Of a stretch of 64,000 nt of DNA, positions 29,565-38,145 are shown piece by piece. A model generated the notes under the pieces. That model searched no databases. It was given only the letters and a program-made list of their open reading frames with translations, and was not told the DNA's origin. The position numbers and the translations under genes are program-made. Source of the stretch: Bradyrhizobium frederickii (GTDB taxonomy: Bacteria > Pseudomonadota > Alphaproteobacteria > Rhizobiales > Xanthobacteraceae); NCBI RefSeq assembly GCF_004570865.1, contig NZ_SPQS01000020.1, forward strand, positions 92,625 to 156,624, in the 5' to 3' direction. Position 1 is the stretch's first letter; each line of letters opens with the position of its first letter.

Positions 29565-29579
29565 CTAACGGCCGGTTAA
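29565..29579. promoter_or_regulatory. CtrA-like site upstream of tadD
   Basis: CTAA-CGGCCGG-TTAA has one mismatch to TTAA-N7-TTAA, 61 bp upstream of tadD. An additional TTAACC lies at 29559. Confidence 0.45.
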
Positions 29580-29693
29580 CGCCGCTTCCCGGCCCGCACC
29601 TCTCACGGCGACGTCTGCGGCGGCGTCTCCGCCGAGGTCGAGATCGGGGCCGAGCACCCTCATCTGCCCGTTAGATGCCTCAGCATTGCCGCC

Positions 29694-29897
29694 TCAATAT
29701 TCGATCGCGAGCCGCTTGCGGATTTCGTCGATGCGCTTGTCGAGCGCATCGAAGCGCGCGTGGACCGAGCGGTCGTGGAGATAGAAGACGTAACCGCCGG
29801 CAAGGAGCGCGAAGATCCAGTGGTGGTGCTCGACATAGCCAAAGATCGCCTCGACGGCATGGCCGATGAACGTGACCACGCTCCACACAAATTCCAT
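29694..29897 (-). CDS. small membrane protein, unknown
   Basis: 67 residues: an amphipathic start (MEFVWSVVTFIGHAVEAIFGYVE), a hydrophobic helix (WIFALLAGGYVFYLHD), then a charged helix (RFDALDKRIDEIRKRL). A GGGAGGAC ribosome binding site sits about 8 bases upstream, which supports it being a real gene. I do not recognise the family. It is divergent from the aminopeptidase gene and has no clear tie to the Tad genes. Confidence 0.65.
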   Translation of the reverse strand: MEFVWSVVTFIGHAVEAIFGYVEHHHWIFALLAGGYVFYLHDRSVHARFDALDKRIDEIRKRLAIEY

Positions 29898-30097
29898 TGC
29901 ATGTCCTCCCGGCGCGTTTGTCGTCGGCCGCCTGATCTCCAGCCCTGGCGACCATTGCCGGAACCTAGCATGGCCCCCTTGCCGCGAGTAGCGGCTCGCC
30001 GAAGCGGTGGCAGCAAAGCCGATTGCAGCCGCGGCGAAACTCTGCGAAGTCTCGTCCGTTCGCATGACCCGTTTGATCCGACGATCCGGACCCGCCA

Positions 30098-31471
30098 ATG
30101 CCTGCTGTCTTCGAGACGTCATCCACCGCCATCCCGATCACGTTCGTCACAAAATCGAGCTGGGATCAGGTCGCCGAGGCGCTGCCGCCGGCGCAGCGCC
30201 AGTTCGCCACTTCATGCGCCTTTGCTGCCAAGCCCGGTGGTTATCTCGCGCTGCCCGCGCCCGATGGCGCGATCGCCCAGGTGCTGTTCGGCCTGGACGA
30301 CGACACTGCACGATCGCGCGACCTGTTCCGGCCCGGCGCCCTGCCCGGCCTGCTGCCGCCGGGTACTTATCGCTTTGCCAATGCGCCGCACGATATACGG
30401 CTGGCGGCGCTCGCTTTCGCGCTCGGCACCTACCGCTTCGCGCGCTACCGCAAGGCTGACAGGCCCGAGGTCCGGCTGGTGCCGCCTGATGGCGTCGATC
30501 CTGCCGAGATCGAGCGGATCGCCAATGCGGCGATGCTGGCGCGCGACCTCATCAACACGCCCTCCAACGACATGGGGCCGGAAGAGCTCGCGGCCGCCGC
30601 GCAAGACCTCGCCGCGGAGTTCGGCGCAAGCTTTTCCTGCACCATCGGCGAGGAGCTGGAGAAGCACTTCCCGCTGATCCACGCCGTCGGCATGGCGTCG
30701 AGCCGCGCGCCTCGGCTGATCGACATCGGTTGGGGCGATCCCGATCATCCCAAGGTGACGCTGGTCGGCAAGGGCGTCTGCTTCGACACCGGCGGGCTCG
30801 ACCTGAAACCGTCGAGTGGCATGCTGATCATGAAGAAGGACATGGGCGGCGCTGCCAACGTGCTGGCGCTGGCGCGCATGGTGATGGACGCGAAGCTGAA
30901 GGTGCGCCTGCGCGTGCTGATTCCGGCGGTGGAGAACGCCGTCGCCGGCAATGCCTTCCGCCCGCTCGACATCTTCACCTCGCGCAAGGGCATCACCGTC
31001 GAGATCGGCAACACCGACGCGGAAGGACGCCTGGTGCTCGCCGATGCGCTGGCGCTGGCCGACGAGGAGAAGCCCGACCTGCTGATCGACCTGGGCACGC
31101 TGACCGGCGCGGCGCGCGTCGCGCTGGGACCGGATCTGCCGCCCTTCTACACCAATGATGAGACCCTTGCCGCCGACCTTGCGCGTTGCGCGGTGAAGGA
31201 GAACGATCCGTTGTGGCGCATGCCGCTGTGGCCTCCTTACGACAAATGGCTGGACTCCAAGACGGCCACGATCACCAACGCGCCCTCCGGCGGTTTTGCC
31301 GGCTCGATCACCTGCGCGCTCTTCCTGCAGCGCTTCGTCGAGCACGCCGGGAGCTGGCTGCATGTCGACATCTACGGCTGGACGCCGTCGGCCAAGCCCG
31401 CACGCCCCGAAGGCGGCGAGTGCCAGGCCGCGCGCGCCATCTACACCTTGCTGAGCGAGCGCTATGCATGA
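30098..31471 (+). CDS. leucyl aminopeptidase family (M17) protein
   Basis: A 457-residue cytoplasmic metallo-aminopeptidase that removes N-terminal residues from short peptides. The M17 hallmarks are present: LVGKGVCFDTGGL (metal-ligand Lys and Asp) near residue 224, K.DMGGAANVL near 246 and the signature NTDAEGRL near 305. It lacks the long N-terminal domain of PepA and is closer to PepB-like enzymes. It overlaps the NlpC/P60 gene by 8 bp, so both are translated from one message. Confidence 0.92.
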   Translation: MPAVFETSSTAIPITFVTKSSWDQVAEALPPAQRQFATSCAFAAKPGGYLALPAPDGAIAQVLFGLDDDTARSRDLFRPGALPGLLPPGTYRFANAPHDIRLAALAFALGTYRFARYRKADRPEVRLVPPDGVDPAEIERIANAAMLARDLINTPSNDMGPEELAAAAQDLAAEFGASFSCTIGEELEKHFPLIHAVGMASSRAPRLIDIGWGDPDHPKVTLVGKGVCFDTGGLDLKPSSGMLIMKKDMGGAANVLALARMVMDAKLKVRLRVLIPAVENAVAGNAFRPLDIFTSRKGITVEIGNTDAEGRLVLADALALADEEKPDLLIDLGTLTGAARVALGPDLPPFYTNDETLAADLARCAVKENDPLWRMPLWPPYDKWLDSKTATITNAPSGGFAGSITCALFLQRFVEHAGSWLHVDIYGWTPSAKPARPEGGECQAARAIYTLLSERYA

Positions 31472-32306
31472 TCCGCGAATAACACCGGCGCGCGGCGACC
31501 TTGCCGCGAAATATCTCGAAGGCAAGGTGCAGGCGGATCGCTTCGTCGAGGGCCGGGAGTTCGAGGTGGTCGAGCCGGTCGCGCCGGTGCGCGAGCAACC
31601 GTCCTCGAGCGCAATGCTGATGACGGAGGCCCTGCGCGGCGAACGCGTCACGGTCTACGACCGCAACGGCGAGGGTTGGGCGTGGGGCCAGCTCAACGGC
31701 GATGGCTATGTCGGCTGGCTGCCGGATGCGGCGCTCGTGACGCCGTCGGCCGCCCCGACTCACGTGGTCAGCGCATTGCGGACGTTTGCCTTCCCCGGCC
31801 CGTCGATCAAGCTGCCGCCGGCCGAGACGCTCGTGATGGGATCCAGGCTCGCCGTGGCGCGCGAGGACGGCAGCTTCGCCGTGACGCACGACGGCAGATA
31901 TCTGCCGAAAACGCATCTCGCTCCGCTCGATCATCGCGAACCGGACTTCGTCGCAATCGCCGAGCGCTTCGTCGGCACGCCCTATCTCTGGGGCGGCAAG
32001 AGCAGTCTTGGCATCGATTGCTCCGGCCTCGTCCAGGTCTCGCTGACGGCAGCAGGGATCGGCTGCCCGCGCGACAGCGACATGCAGCTGGCCGGTCTCG
32101 GCCGCGCACTGGAGCCGCATGAGCAAAGCAGCTTGCAGCGCGGCGATCTGATCTTCTGGAAGGGCCACGTCGCGATCGTCCGCGACGGCAGCACCATGGT
32201 TCACGCCAACGCGTATCATATGGCGACCGAGATCGAGCCGATCGAGCCGGCCATTGCGCGGATCAAGGCGGCCGGCAGCGAGGTCGCTGCGATCAAGCGG
32301 CTCTGA
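31464..32306 (+). CDS. NlpC/P60 cysteine peptidase with SH3-like N-terminus
   Basis: A 280-residue peptidase. Two SH3-like domains span about residues 30-150 (VREQPSSSAMLMTEALRGERVTVY, WAWGQLNGDGYVGWLPDAAL). The catalytic NlpC/P60 domain has Cys in GIDCSGLVQ near 190, His in KGHVAIV near 237 and a third polar residue in NAYH. There is no signal peptide, so it should act in the cytoplasm, like YkfC-type enzymes that cut the gamma-D-Glu bond of murein peptides. Coupling to the aminopeptidase gene supports peptide breakdown. Confidence 0.88.
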   Translation: MHDPRITPARGDLAAKYLEGKVQADRFVEGREFEVVEPVAPVREQPSSSAMLMTEALRGERVTVYDRNGEGWAWGQLNGDGYVGWLPDAALVTPSAAPTHVVSALRTFAFPGPSIKLPPAETLVMGSRLAVAREDGSFAVTHDGRYLPKTHLAPLDHREPDFVAIAERFVGTPYLWGGKSSLGIDCSGLVQVSLTAAGIGCPRDSDMQLAGLGRALEPHEQSSLQRGDLIFWKGHVAIVRDGSTMVHANAYHMATEIEPIEPAIARIKAAGSEVAAIKRL

Positions 32307-32312
32307 CGGGGC

Positions 32313-33950
32313 TTACGTCTCCACCGAGCCGTTCCCCGCCGTCTCGAGCCGGAACGCCGCCGCGAACAGCGCACGCGTATAATCGCTCTTCGGATGCTTG
32401 AACAGCTCGGCGGCCTGGCCCTCTTCGACCACCTTGCCGCCGCGCATCACGATCAAATGGCTCGCGAGCGAGGCGACGACGCGTAAGTCGTGCGAGATGA
32501 ACATGTAGGTGAGCTCGCGCTTGCGCTGCAGCTCGCGCAACAGATCGACCATCTGCGCCTGGAACAGCATGTCGAGCGCGCTGGTCGGCTCGTCCAGCAC
32601 GACGAAGTCCGGCTCCAGCACCGCCGCGCGCGCGATGCTGATGCGCTGGCGCTGGCCGCCGGAGAATTCGTGGGGATAGCGGAAGCGGGTATCGGGCTTC
32701 AGCCCGACGTCTTCCAGCGCCTTGACGACGCGTTCCTCGCGTTCCTCGCGCGACAGCTTCGGCTGATGCACGGTGAGGCCTTCGGCGATGATATCGGCGA
32801 TCGACATGCGCGGTGAGAGCGAGCCGAACGGGTCCTGGAACACGATCTGCATGTCGCGCCGGAACGGGCGCATCTCCTTGAAGCGCAGGCCCTGGATATC
32901 CTTGCCCAGGAACACGATGCGTCCGTTCGAGGAGATCAGGCGCAACAGTGCCAGCCCCAGCGTAGTCTTGCCCGAGCCGGATTCACCGACCACACCGAGC
33001 GTCTCGCCCTTGCGCACGGCGAGGCTGACCCCGTCGACCGCCTTGATGTGGCCGACCGTCTTGCGCATCAGGCCGCGCTTGATCGGAAACCACACTTTCA
33101 GATCGTTGGCCGACATCACCACCGGCGCGTCCGGCTGCGGCGGCGCCGGATCCGGCTTCGGCTCCGCCGCGAGCAGGTCGCGCGTATAGGGATGCTTCGG
33201 CGTCCTGAAGACCTGCTCGACCGGTCCCTGCTCGACGATCTCGCCGCTCTTCATGACACAGACGGTGTCGGCGATGCGGCGCACGATGCCGAGATCGTGG
33301 GTGATGAAGAGCAGGCTCATGCCGAGCCGCGAGCGGATCTCGGCGAGCAGCGCCAGGATCTGCGCCTGCACGGTGACGTCGAGCGCCGTGGTCGGCTCGT
33401 CCGCGATCAACAGATCCGGCTCGTTGGCGAGCGCCATCGCGATCATCACGCGCTGGCGCTGACCGCCGGAAAGCTGATGCGGATAGCTCCTCAGCCGCGT
33501 CTCGGGCTCGGGAATGCCGACCTGCGTCAGCAGTTCCAGCGTCCGTCTGCGCACCTCGGCATTGCCGGTCGGATTGTGCAGCTGGATGATCTCGCCGATC
33601 TGCGCCTCGATCGTGTGCAGCGGATTGAGCGAGGTCATCGGCTCCTGGAAGATGATGGAGATATCGCTGCCTCTGATCTCCCGCATCTTCTGCTCGGAGC
33701 GGTCGATCAGCTCCTGCCCCTTGAAGCGGATGCTGCCCGAGGGGTGTGAGGCGTTCGGATAGGGCAGCAGCTTGAGGATCGAGAGCGCGCTGACCGACTT
33801 GCCGGAGCCGGATTCGCCGACCAGCGCCAGGCATTCGCCGCGCTTGATCTGGAACGAGACCTTGTCGACCGCGAGCGTGGTGGCGCCGCCCTGGTGGAAA
33901 GCCACCGAGAGGTCGCGGACGGCAAGCAGGGGCTGGTTGATCGCGTCCAT
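32313..33950 (-). CDS. yejF: peptide ABC transporter, fused double ATPase YejF
   Basis: A 545-residue protein with two complete ABC domains: Walker A GESGSGKSVSA near residue 40 and GESGSGKTTLG near 327, signatures LSGGQRQRV and FSGGQRQRI, and two Walker B motifs. The double ATPase is characteristic of YejF, which serves the YejBE permease for oligopeptides. Last gene of the operon, converging on the NlpC/P60 gene with only 6 bp between stops. Confidence 0.94.
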   Translation of the reverse strand: MDAINQPLLAVRDLSVAFHQGGATTLAVDKVSFQIKRGECLALVGESGSGKSVSALSILKLLPYPNASHPSGSIRFKGQELIDRSEQKMREIRGSDISIIFQEPMTSLNPLHTIEAQIGEIIQLHNPTGNAEVRRRTLELLTQVGIPEPETRLRSYPHQLSGGQRQRVMIAMALANEPDLLIADEPTTALDVTVQAQILALLAEIRSRLGMSLLFITHDLGIVRRIADTVCVMKSGEIVEQGPVEQVFRTPKHPYTRDLLAAEPKPDPAPPQPDAPVVMSANDLKVWFPIKRGLMRKTVGHIKAVDGVSLAVRKGETLGVVGESGSGKTTLGLALLRLISSNGRIVFLGKDIQGLRFKEMRPFRRDMQIVFQDPFGSLSPRMSIADIIAEGLTVHQPKLSREEREERVVKALEDVGLKPDTRFRYPHEFSGGQRQRISIARAAVLEPDFVVLDEPTSALDMLFQAQMVDLLRELQRKRELTYMFISHDLRVVASLASHLIVMRGGKVVEEGQAAELFKHPKSDYTRALFAAAFRLETAGNGSVET

Positions 33951-33954
33951 GACC

Positions 33955-35133
33955 TTACCTGAACGTCTTGCGCGGATCGAAGGCGTCGCGGACCGCTTCG
34001 CCGATGAAGATCAGCAGCGACAGCATGATCGCGACCGAGAAGAAGCCGGAGAAGCCGAGCCAGGGCGCCTGCACGTTGGATTTGGCCTGCGACAGCAATT
34101 CGCCCAGCGAAGGCGATCCCGGCGGCAGGCCGAAGCCCAGGAAATCGAGCGCCGTCAACGTCATCACCGAGCTCGACACGATGAAGGGCAGGAACGTCAT
34201 GGTCGCCACCATCGCATTCGGCAGCAAATGGCGGAACATGATGACCGGGTTGGAGACGCCGAGCGCCCGCGCCGCCTGGATGTATTCGAAGTTGCGCCCG
34301 CGCAGGAATTCGGCCCGCACGAGACCGACCAGCGAGACCCAGGAGAACAGCAGCAGGATACCGAGCAGCACGAAGAAGCCGGGCACGAGCACCGAGGACA
34401 GGATCAGGAGAAGATAGAGCGAAGGAATCGCCGTCCAGATCTCGATGAAGCGCTGGAAGATCAAATCGACCCGACCGCCGAAATAGCCCTGCACCGCGCC
34501 CGCGGCGATGCCGATGACGGACGAGATGATGGTGAGGCAAAGGCCGAACAGCACCGAGATGCGGAAGCCGTAGATCAGCCGCGCGACGACGTCGCGGCCC
34601 TGATCGTCCGTGCCGAGCCAGTTGTATTCGAGGTCGCGGCAGCTCCTCAGCCCCTTCTTCTCAACCACCGGCTGGCACTGCTTTTCGGTCAGCATCCAGG
34701 TCGGCGGCGACGGCGCCGGCGTCGGCAGGTCGAGATTGTGGGTGTCGTAGGAATAGCGGATCAGCGGCCAGACGATGCTGCCGTTCTTGTCCTTGATCAG
34801 CTTCTGCAGGTACGGATCGCGATAGTCGGCCGCCGTCTCGAAATCGCCGCCGAAGGTGGTTTCGGAATAGGTCACGAAAGCGGGCCAATAGAGACGGCCG
34901 TCGAACTTGATCAGGAAGGGGCGGTCGTTGGCGATCAGCTCGGCGAACAGCGAGACCACGAACAGGGCGATGAAGATCCAGAACGACCAGTAGCCGCGGC
35001 GGTTGGCCTTGAAGTTCTGCCAGCGCCGCCTGTTGAGCGGCGAAGGCGCGAACGGCTTGCGCGTGATCGGAACGACCTCGCCGAGCGGGGACTGGGTCGT
35101 GGTCTCGATCGGCGTCGGCGCAGCAATCGTCAT
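33955..35133 (-). CDS. yejE: peptide ABC transporter permease YejE
   Basis: A 392-residue DppC-type permease. It has an N-terminal membrane segment, a long extracytoplasmic loop typical of YejE (residues ~70-190), then the NLGTDDQGRDV-like start of the permease domain, the EAA-type loop (AARALGVSNPVIMFRHLLPNA) and a C-terminal DAFDPR. The ATG at 35133 overlaps the yejB stop (TGATG); the upstream-extended frame is discarded. Confidence 0.93.
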   Translation of the reverse strand: MTIAAPTPIETTTQSPLGEVVPITRKPFAPSPLNRRRWQNFKANRRGYWSFWIFIALFVVSLFAELIANDRPFLIKFDGRLYWPAFVTYSETTFGGDFETAADYRDPYLQKLIKDKNGSIVWPLIRYSYDTHNLDLPTPAPSPPTWMLTEKQCQPVVEKKGLRSCRDLEYNWLGTDDQGRDVVARLIYGFRISVLFGLCLTIISSVIGIAAGAVQGYFGGRVDLIFQRFIEIWTAIPSLYLLLILSSVLVPGFFVLLGILLLFSWVSLVGLVRAEFLRGRNFEYIQAARALGVSNPVIMFRHLLPNAMVATMTFLPFIVSSSVMTLTALDFLGFGLPPGSPSLGELLSQAKSNVQAPWLGFSGFFSVAIMLSLLIFIGEAVRDAFDPRKTFR

Positions 35134-36242
35134 CAGACCTCCCGCGCCTCGAAATCGATCCGGGGGTCGATCCACATATAGGTCAGGTCGGAGACCAGGT
35201 TGATCACAAGGCCGACCAGCGAAAAGATGTAAAGCGTGCCGAACACCACGGGATAGTCGCGGTTGAGCACGCTCTCGAAGCTGAGCAGCCCCAGCCCGTC
35301 CAGCGAGAAGATGGTCTCGATCAGGAGCGAGCCCGAAAAGAAGGCGTGGATGAAGGTACCGGGGAAACCCGCGATCACGATCAGCATCGCGTTGCGGAAG
35401 ACATGTCCGTAAAGCACCCGGCCCTCGCTACAGCCCTTGGCGCGCGCGGTCATGACGTATTGCTTGCGGATTTCGTCCAGGAACGAGTTCTTGGTCAGGA
35501 ACGTCATGGTGGTGAACGCACCCAATCCCATGGCGATCAGCGGCAGCGTCAGATGCCAGAAATAATCGATGATCTTCCAGTACCAGGGAAACTGCGACCA
35601 GCCGTCCGAGGTCAGTCCGCGCAGCGGGAACCAGTTGAAGAAGGAGCCGCCGGCAAACAGGATGATGAGGAGGATCGCGAACAGAAAGCCGGGAATCGCA
35701 TAGCCCAGCACGAGAATGGTCGACGTCCAGGTGTCGAAGCGCGTGCCGTCCTTCACCGCCTTGCGGATGCCGAGCGGGATCGAGATCAGATAGGTGATCA
35801 GTGTCAGCCAGATCCCCAGCGAGATCGAGACCGGCAGCTTTTCCTTGATGAGCTGCAGCACGCTGACGTCGCGGAAATAGCTCTTGCCGAAATCGAAGCG
35901 GGCGAAATTCCAAACCATCAGCGCGAAACGCTCCGGTGCCGGCTTGTCGAAGCCGAACTGTGCCTCGAGCTTCTTGATGAAATCAGGGTCGAGGCCCTGC
36001 GCGCCGCGGTATTTCGAGTTGATGGCATCGCCGCCGGCCCCGACCTGCCCCGGCGCGCGCTGTGCAAAGTCACTGCCGCCCGAAATGCGCGAGGTGCCGC
36101 CGGTATCGGCCCCCGAGAGTTGTGCGATCACGCGCTCGACCGGGCCGCCCGGCGCGAACTGCACGACGACGAAGGACACGAAGAGGATTCCGAGCAGGGT
36201 CGGAATCATCAGGAGGATACGGCGGGCGATATAGGCGCTCAT
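35133..36242 (-). CDS. yejB: peptide ABC transporter permease YejB
   Basis: A 369-residue DppB-type permease: MSAYIARRILLMIPTLLGILFVSF with PGGPVE, a variable loop typical of YejB, then the EAA loop region VMTARAKGCSEGRVLYGHVFRNA and a C-terminal TYMWIDPRIDF. It follows the solute-binding gene at 36245 with almost no gap. Confidence 0.94.
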   Translation of the reverse strand: MSAYIARRILLMIPTLLGILFVSFVVVQFAPGGPVERVIAQLSGADTGGTSRISGGSDFAQRAPGQVGAGGDAINSKYRGAQGLDPDFIKKLEAQFGFDKPAPERFALMVWNFARFDFGKSYFRDVSVLQLIKEKLPVSISLGIWLTLITYLISIPLGIRKAVKDGTRFDTWTSTILVLGYAIPGFLFAILLIILFAGGSFFNWFPLRGLTSDGWSQFPWYWKIIDYFWHLTLPLIAMGLGAFTTMTFLTKNSFLDEIRKQYVMTARAKGCSEGRVLYGHVFRNAMLIVIAGFPGTFIHAFFSGSLLIETIFSLDGLGLLSFESVLNRDYPVVFGTLYIFSLVGLVINLVSDLTYMWIDPRIDFEAREV

Positions 36243-36244
36243 GA

Positions 36245-38131
36245 TTATTTCGCCTGCTCGAGCTTGGCGGCCTTGGCGGGTTCATACCACCAGATGTCGG
36301 GCGCGCCGACGCCATTGGCGTAACGCGGCAGCCTCGGTGGATGACCGAACTGGTCCCAATAGGCCAGCCGGTGCGTCTTGTTGTACCATTGCGGCACCCA
36401 ATAGCGGCCGGCGCGGAACAGGCGATCGAATGCGCGGCAGGCGAAGGTCAGTTCCTCGCGGCTGTCGGCCGCCATGATCTTCTCGATCATGGCGTCGATG
36501 GCCGGGTTGGCGATGCCCGCGAGATTGTACGAGCCCTTGGTGTTCGCGACCTGCGAGGAGAAGAACGAGCGCATGGCGTCGCCCGGCGTCGCCGACATGC
36601 TGAAGCGCTGGATCGTCATGTCGAAGTCGAAGTCATCCTGGCGCGCCCTGTGCTGCACCGGATCGACGACGCGCACATTCGCTTCGATACCGAGCGTCGC
36701 GAGATTCTTGATGTAGGGCGCATGATGCGGCTGGAAGGAGGGCTCATCCAGCAGGAACTCGATTCTGAAGACTTCACCGTTCGGCAGGACGCGCTTGCCG
36801 TCCTTGATTGGCACGCCGGCTTCGGTCAGCAATTGCTGGGCCCTGCGCAACAAGCTGCGGTCTTGTCCGGAGCCGTCCGTGACCGGAGGCGTGAACGGAG
36901 CGGTGAAGACGTCGTCAGGAACCTGACCGCGGAATGGCTCGAGCAGCTTCAGCTCTTCCGGCGAAGGCGGCGCATTGCCCGCCATGAGGTCCGAGTTCTG
37001 GAACGGCGACACCGTACGGGCATAGGCGCCGTACATGATGGTCTTGTTGGTCCATTCGAAATCGAAGGCATCGATCAGGGCCTCGCGCACGCGCGGGTCT
37101 TTGAACTTGTCGCGCCGGGTATTGATGAACCAGCCTTGCGCACCGGAGGGCGTGTCGTCGGGCACGACCTCCATCTTGACACGACCGTCCTTGACGGCCG
37201 GGAAATCATAGCGCGTCGCCCAGATGCGCGAGGTGAATTCCTCTCGGTAGAGATAGTTCTTGCCGGTGAAACCCTCGAAGGCGACGTCGCGGTCGCGGTA
37301 GAATTCATAGCGCACGACGTCGAAATTGTAGCTGCCGCGGCAGGGCGGCAGATCGGCCGCCCACCAGTCCTTGACCCGCTCGAACTCGATGTAGCGATTG
37401 ACCTCGAACCGGCCGACCTTGTACGGACCGGAGCCGAGCGGAATATCCAGCGTCGATTCATCGAACGCCCGCGACGTGTAATACGCTTTCGAAAAGATCG
37501 GCAGTCCGGCGACATAGAGCGGCACGTCGCGCGCGCGTCCCTTGGCAAAGGTGACGACGAGCGTCGCATCATCGATCGCTTCCACGCTCACCACGTCGCG
37601 CATCTGCACGGTGATCAGCGGGTGGCCCTTGGCCTTCAGCGTCGTCAGCGAGAACGCCGCGTCGTGCGCGGTGAGCTTGGTGCCGTCGTGGAATTTTGCC
37701 TCCGGCCGTATCGTGAAGCGATAGACCAGCCTGTCCGGCGATATCTGCACGGATTTGGCGGCAAGCCCGTACATCGCGTCCGGTTCGTCGTTCGCGCGGA
37801 CCATCAGCGGCGAAAACGTCATGTCCATGCCTTGCGCGCCATCGCCCTTGAGAATGAAGGAGTTGAGCGAGTTGAAGGTCTGGTAGGACTGGTTGTGCGA
37901 TTTTGTTGACGGGATGAGCGAGAACGTACCGCCCTTCGGCGCATCGACGTTGACGTAGTCGAAATGGTGGAAGTCGGCGGGATATTTGAGATCGCCGAAG
38001 GCCGAGATGCCGTGAGTTTCGACCCCGGCTTCCGATGCATGCGCGCCACGGATCGGCCGCGCACCCAGCGACACCCCGAGGGCGCCGCCGACACCAATTG
38101 TCAGCACATGGCGGCGTGACATCTGCGTCAT
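36245..38131 (-). CDS. peptide-binding protein of Yej system, second copy (YejA/YepA-like)
   Basis: A 628-residue extracellular solute-binding protein of family 5 with a twin-arginine-type signal (MSRRHVLTIGVGGALGVSLGA). It has the YejA pattern GISAFGDLKYPADFHHFDYVN.DAPKGGTF near the N-terminus. It starts at ATG 38131 (MTQMSRRH) with AAGGAT upstream, 14 bp after the first binding-protein gene stops. It is clearly paralogous to its neighbour at 38146-40047 but divergent, so the two probably bind different peptides for one transporter. Confidence 0.92.
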   Translation of the reverse strand: MTQMSRRHVLTIGVGGALGVSLGARPIRGAHASEAGVETHGISAFGDLKYPADFHHFDYVNVDAPKGGTFSLIPSTKSHNQSYQTFNSLNSFILKGDGAQGMDMTFSPLMVRANDEPDAMYGLAAKSVQISPDRLVYRFTIRPEAKFHDGTKLTAHDAAFSLTTLKAKGHPLITVQMRDVVSVEAIDDATLVVTFAKGRARDVPLYVAGLPIFSKAYYTSRAFDESTLDIPLGSGPYKVGRFEVNRYIEFERVKDWWAADLPPCRGSYNFDVVRYEFYRDRDVAFEGFTGKNYLYREEFTSRIWATRYDFPAVKDGRVKMEVVPDDTPSGAQGWFINTRRDKFKDPRVREALIDAFDFEWTNKTIMYGAYARTVSPFQNSDLMAGNAPPSPEELKLLEPFRGQVPDDVFTAPFTPPVTDGSGQDRSLLRRAQQLLTEAGVPIKDGKRVLPNGEVFRIEFLLDEPSFQPHHAPYIKNLATLGIEANVRVVDPVQHRARQDDFDFDMTIQRFSMSATPGDAMRSFFSSQVANTKGSYNLAGIANPAIDAMIEKIMAADSREELTFACRAFDRLFRAGRYWVPQWYNKTHRLAYWDQFGHPPRLPRYANGVGAPDIWWYEPAKAAKLEQAK

Positions 38132-38145
38132 GCGGGAAATATCCT

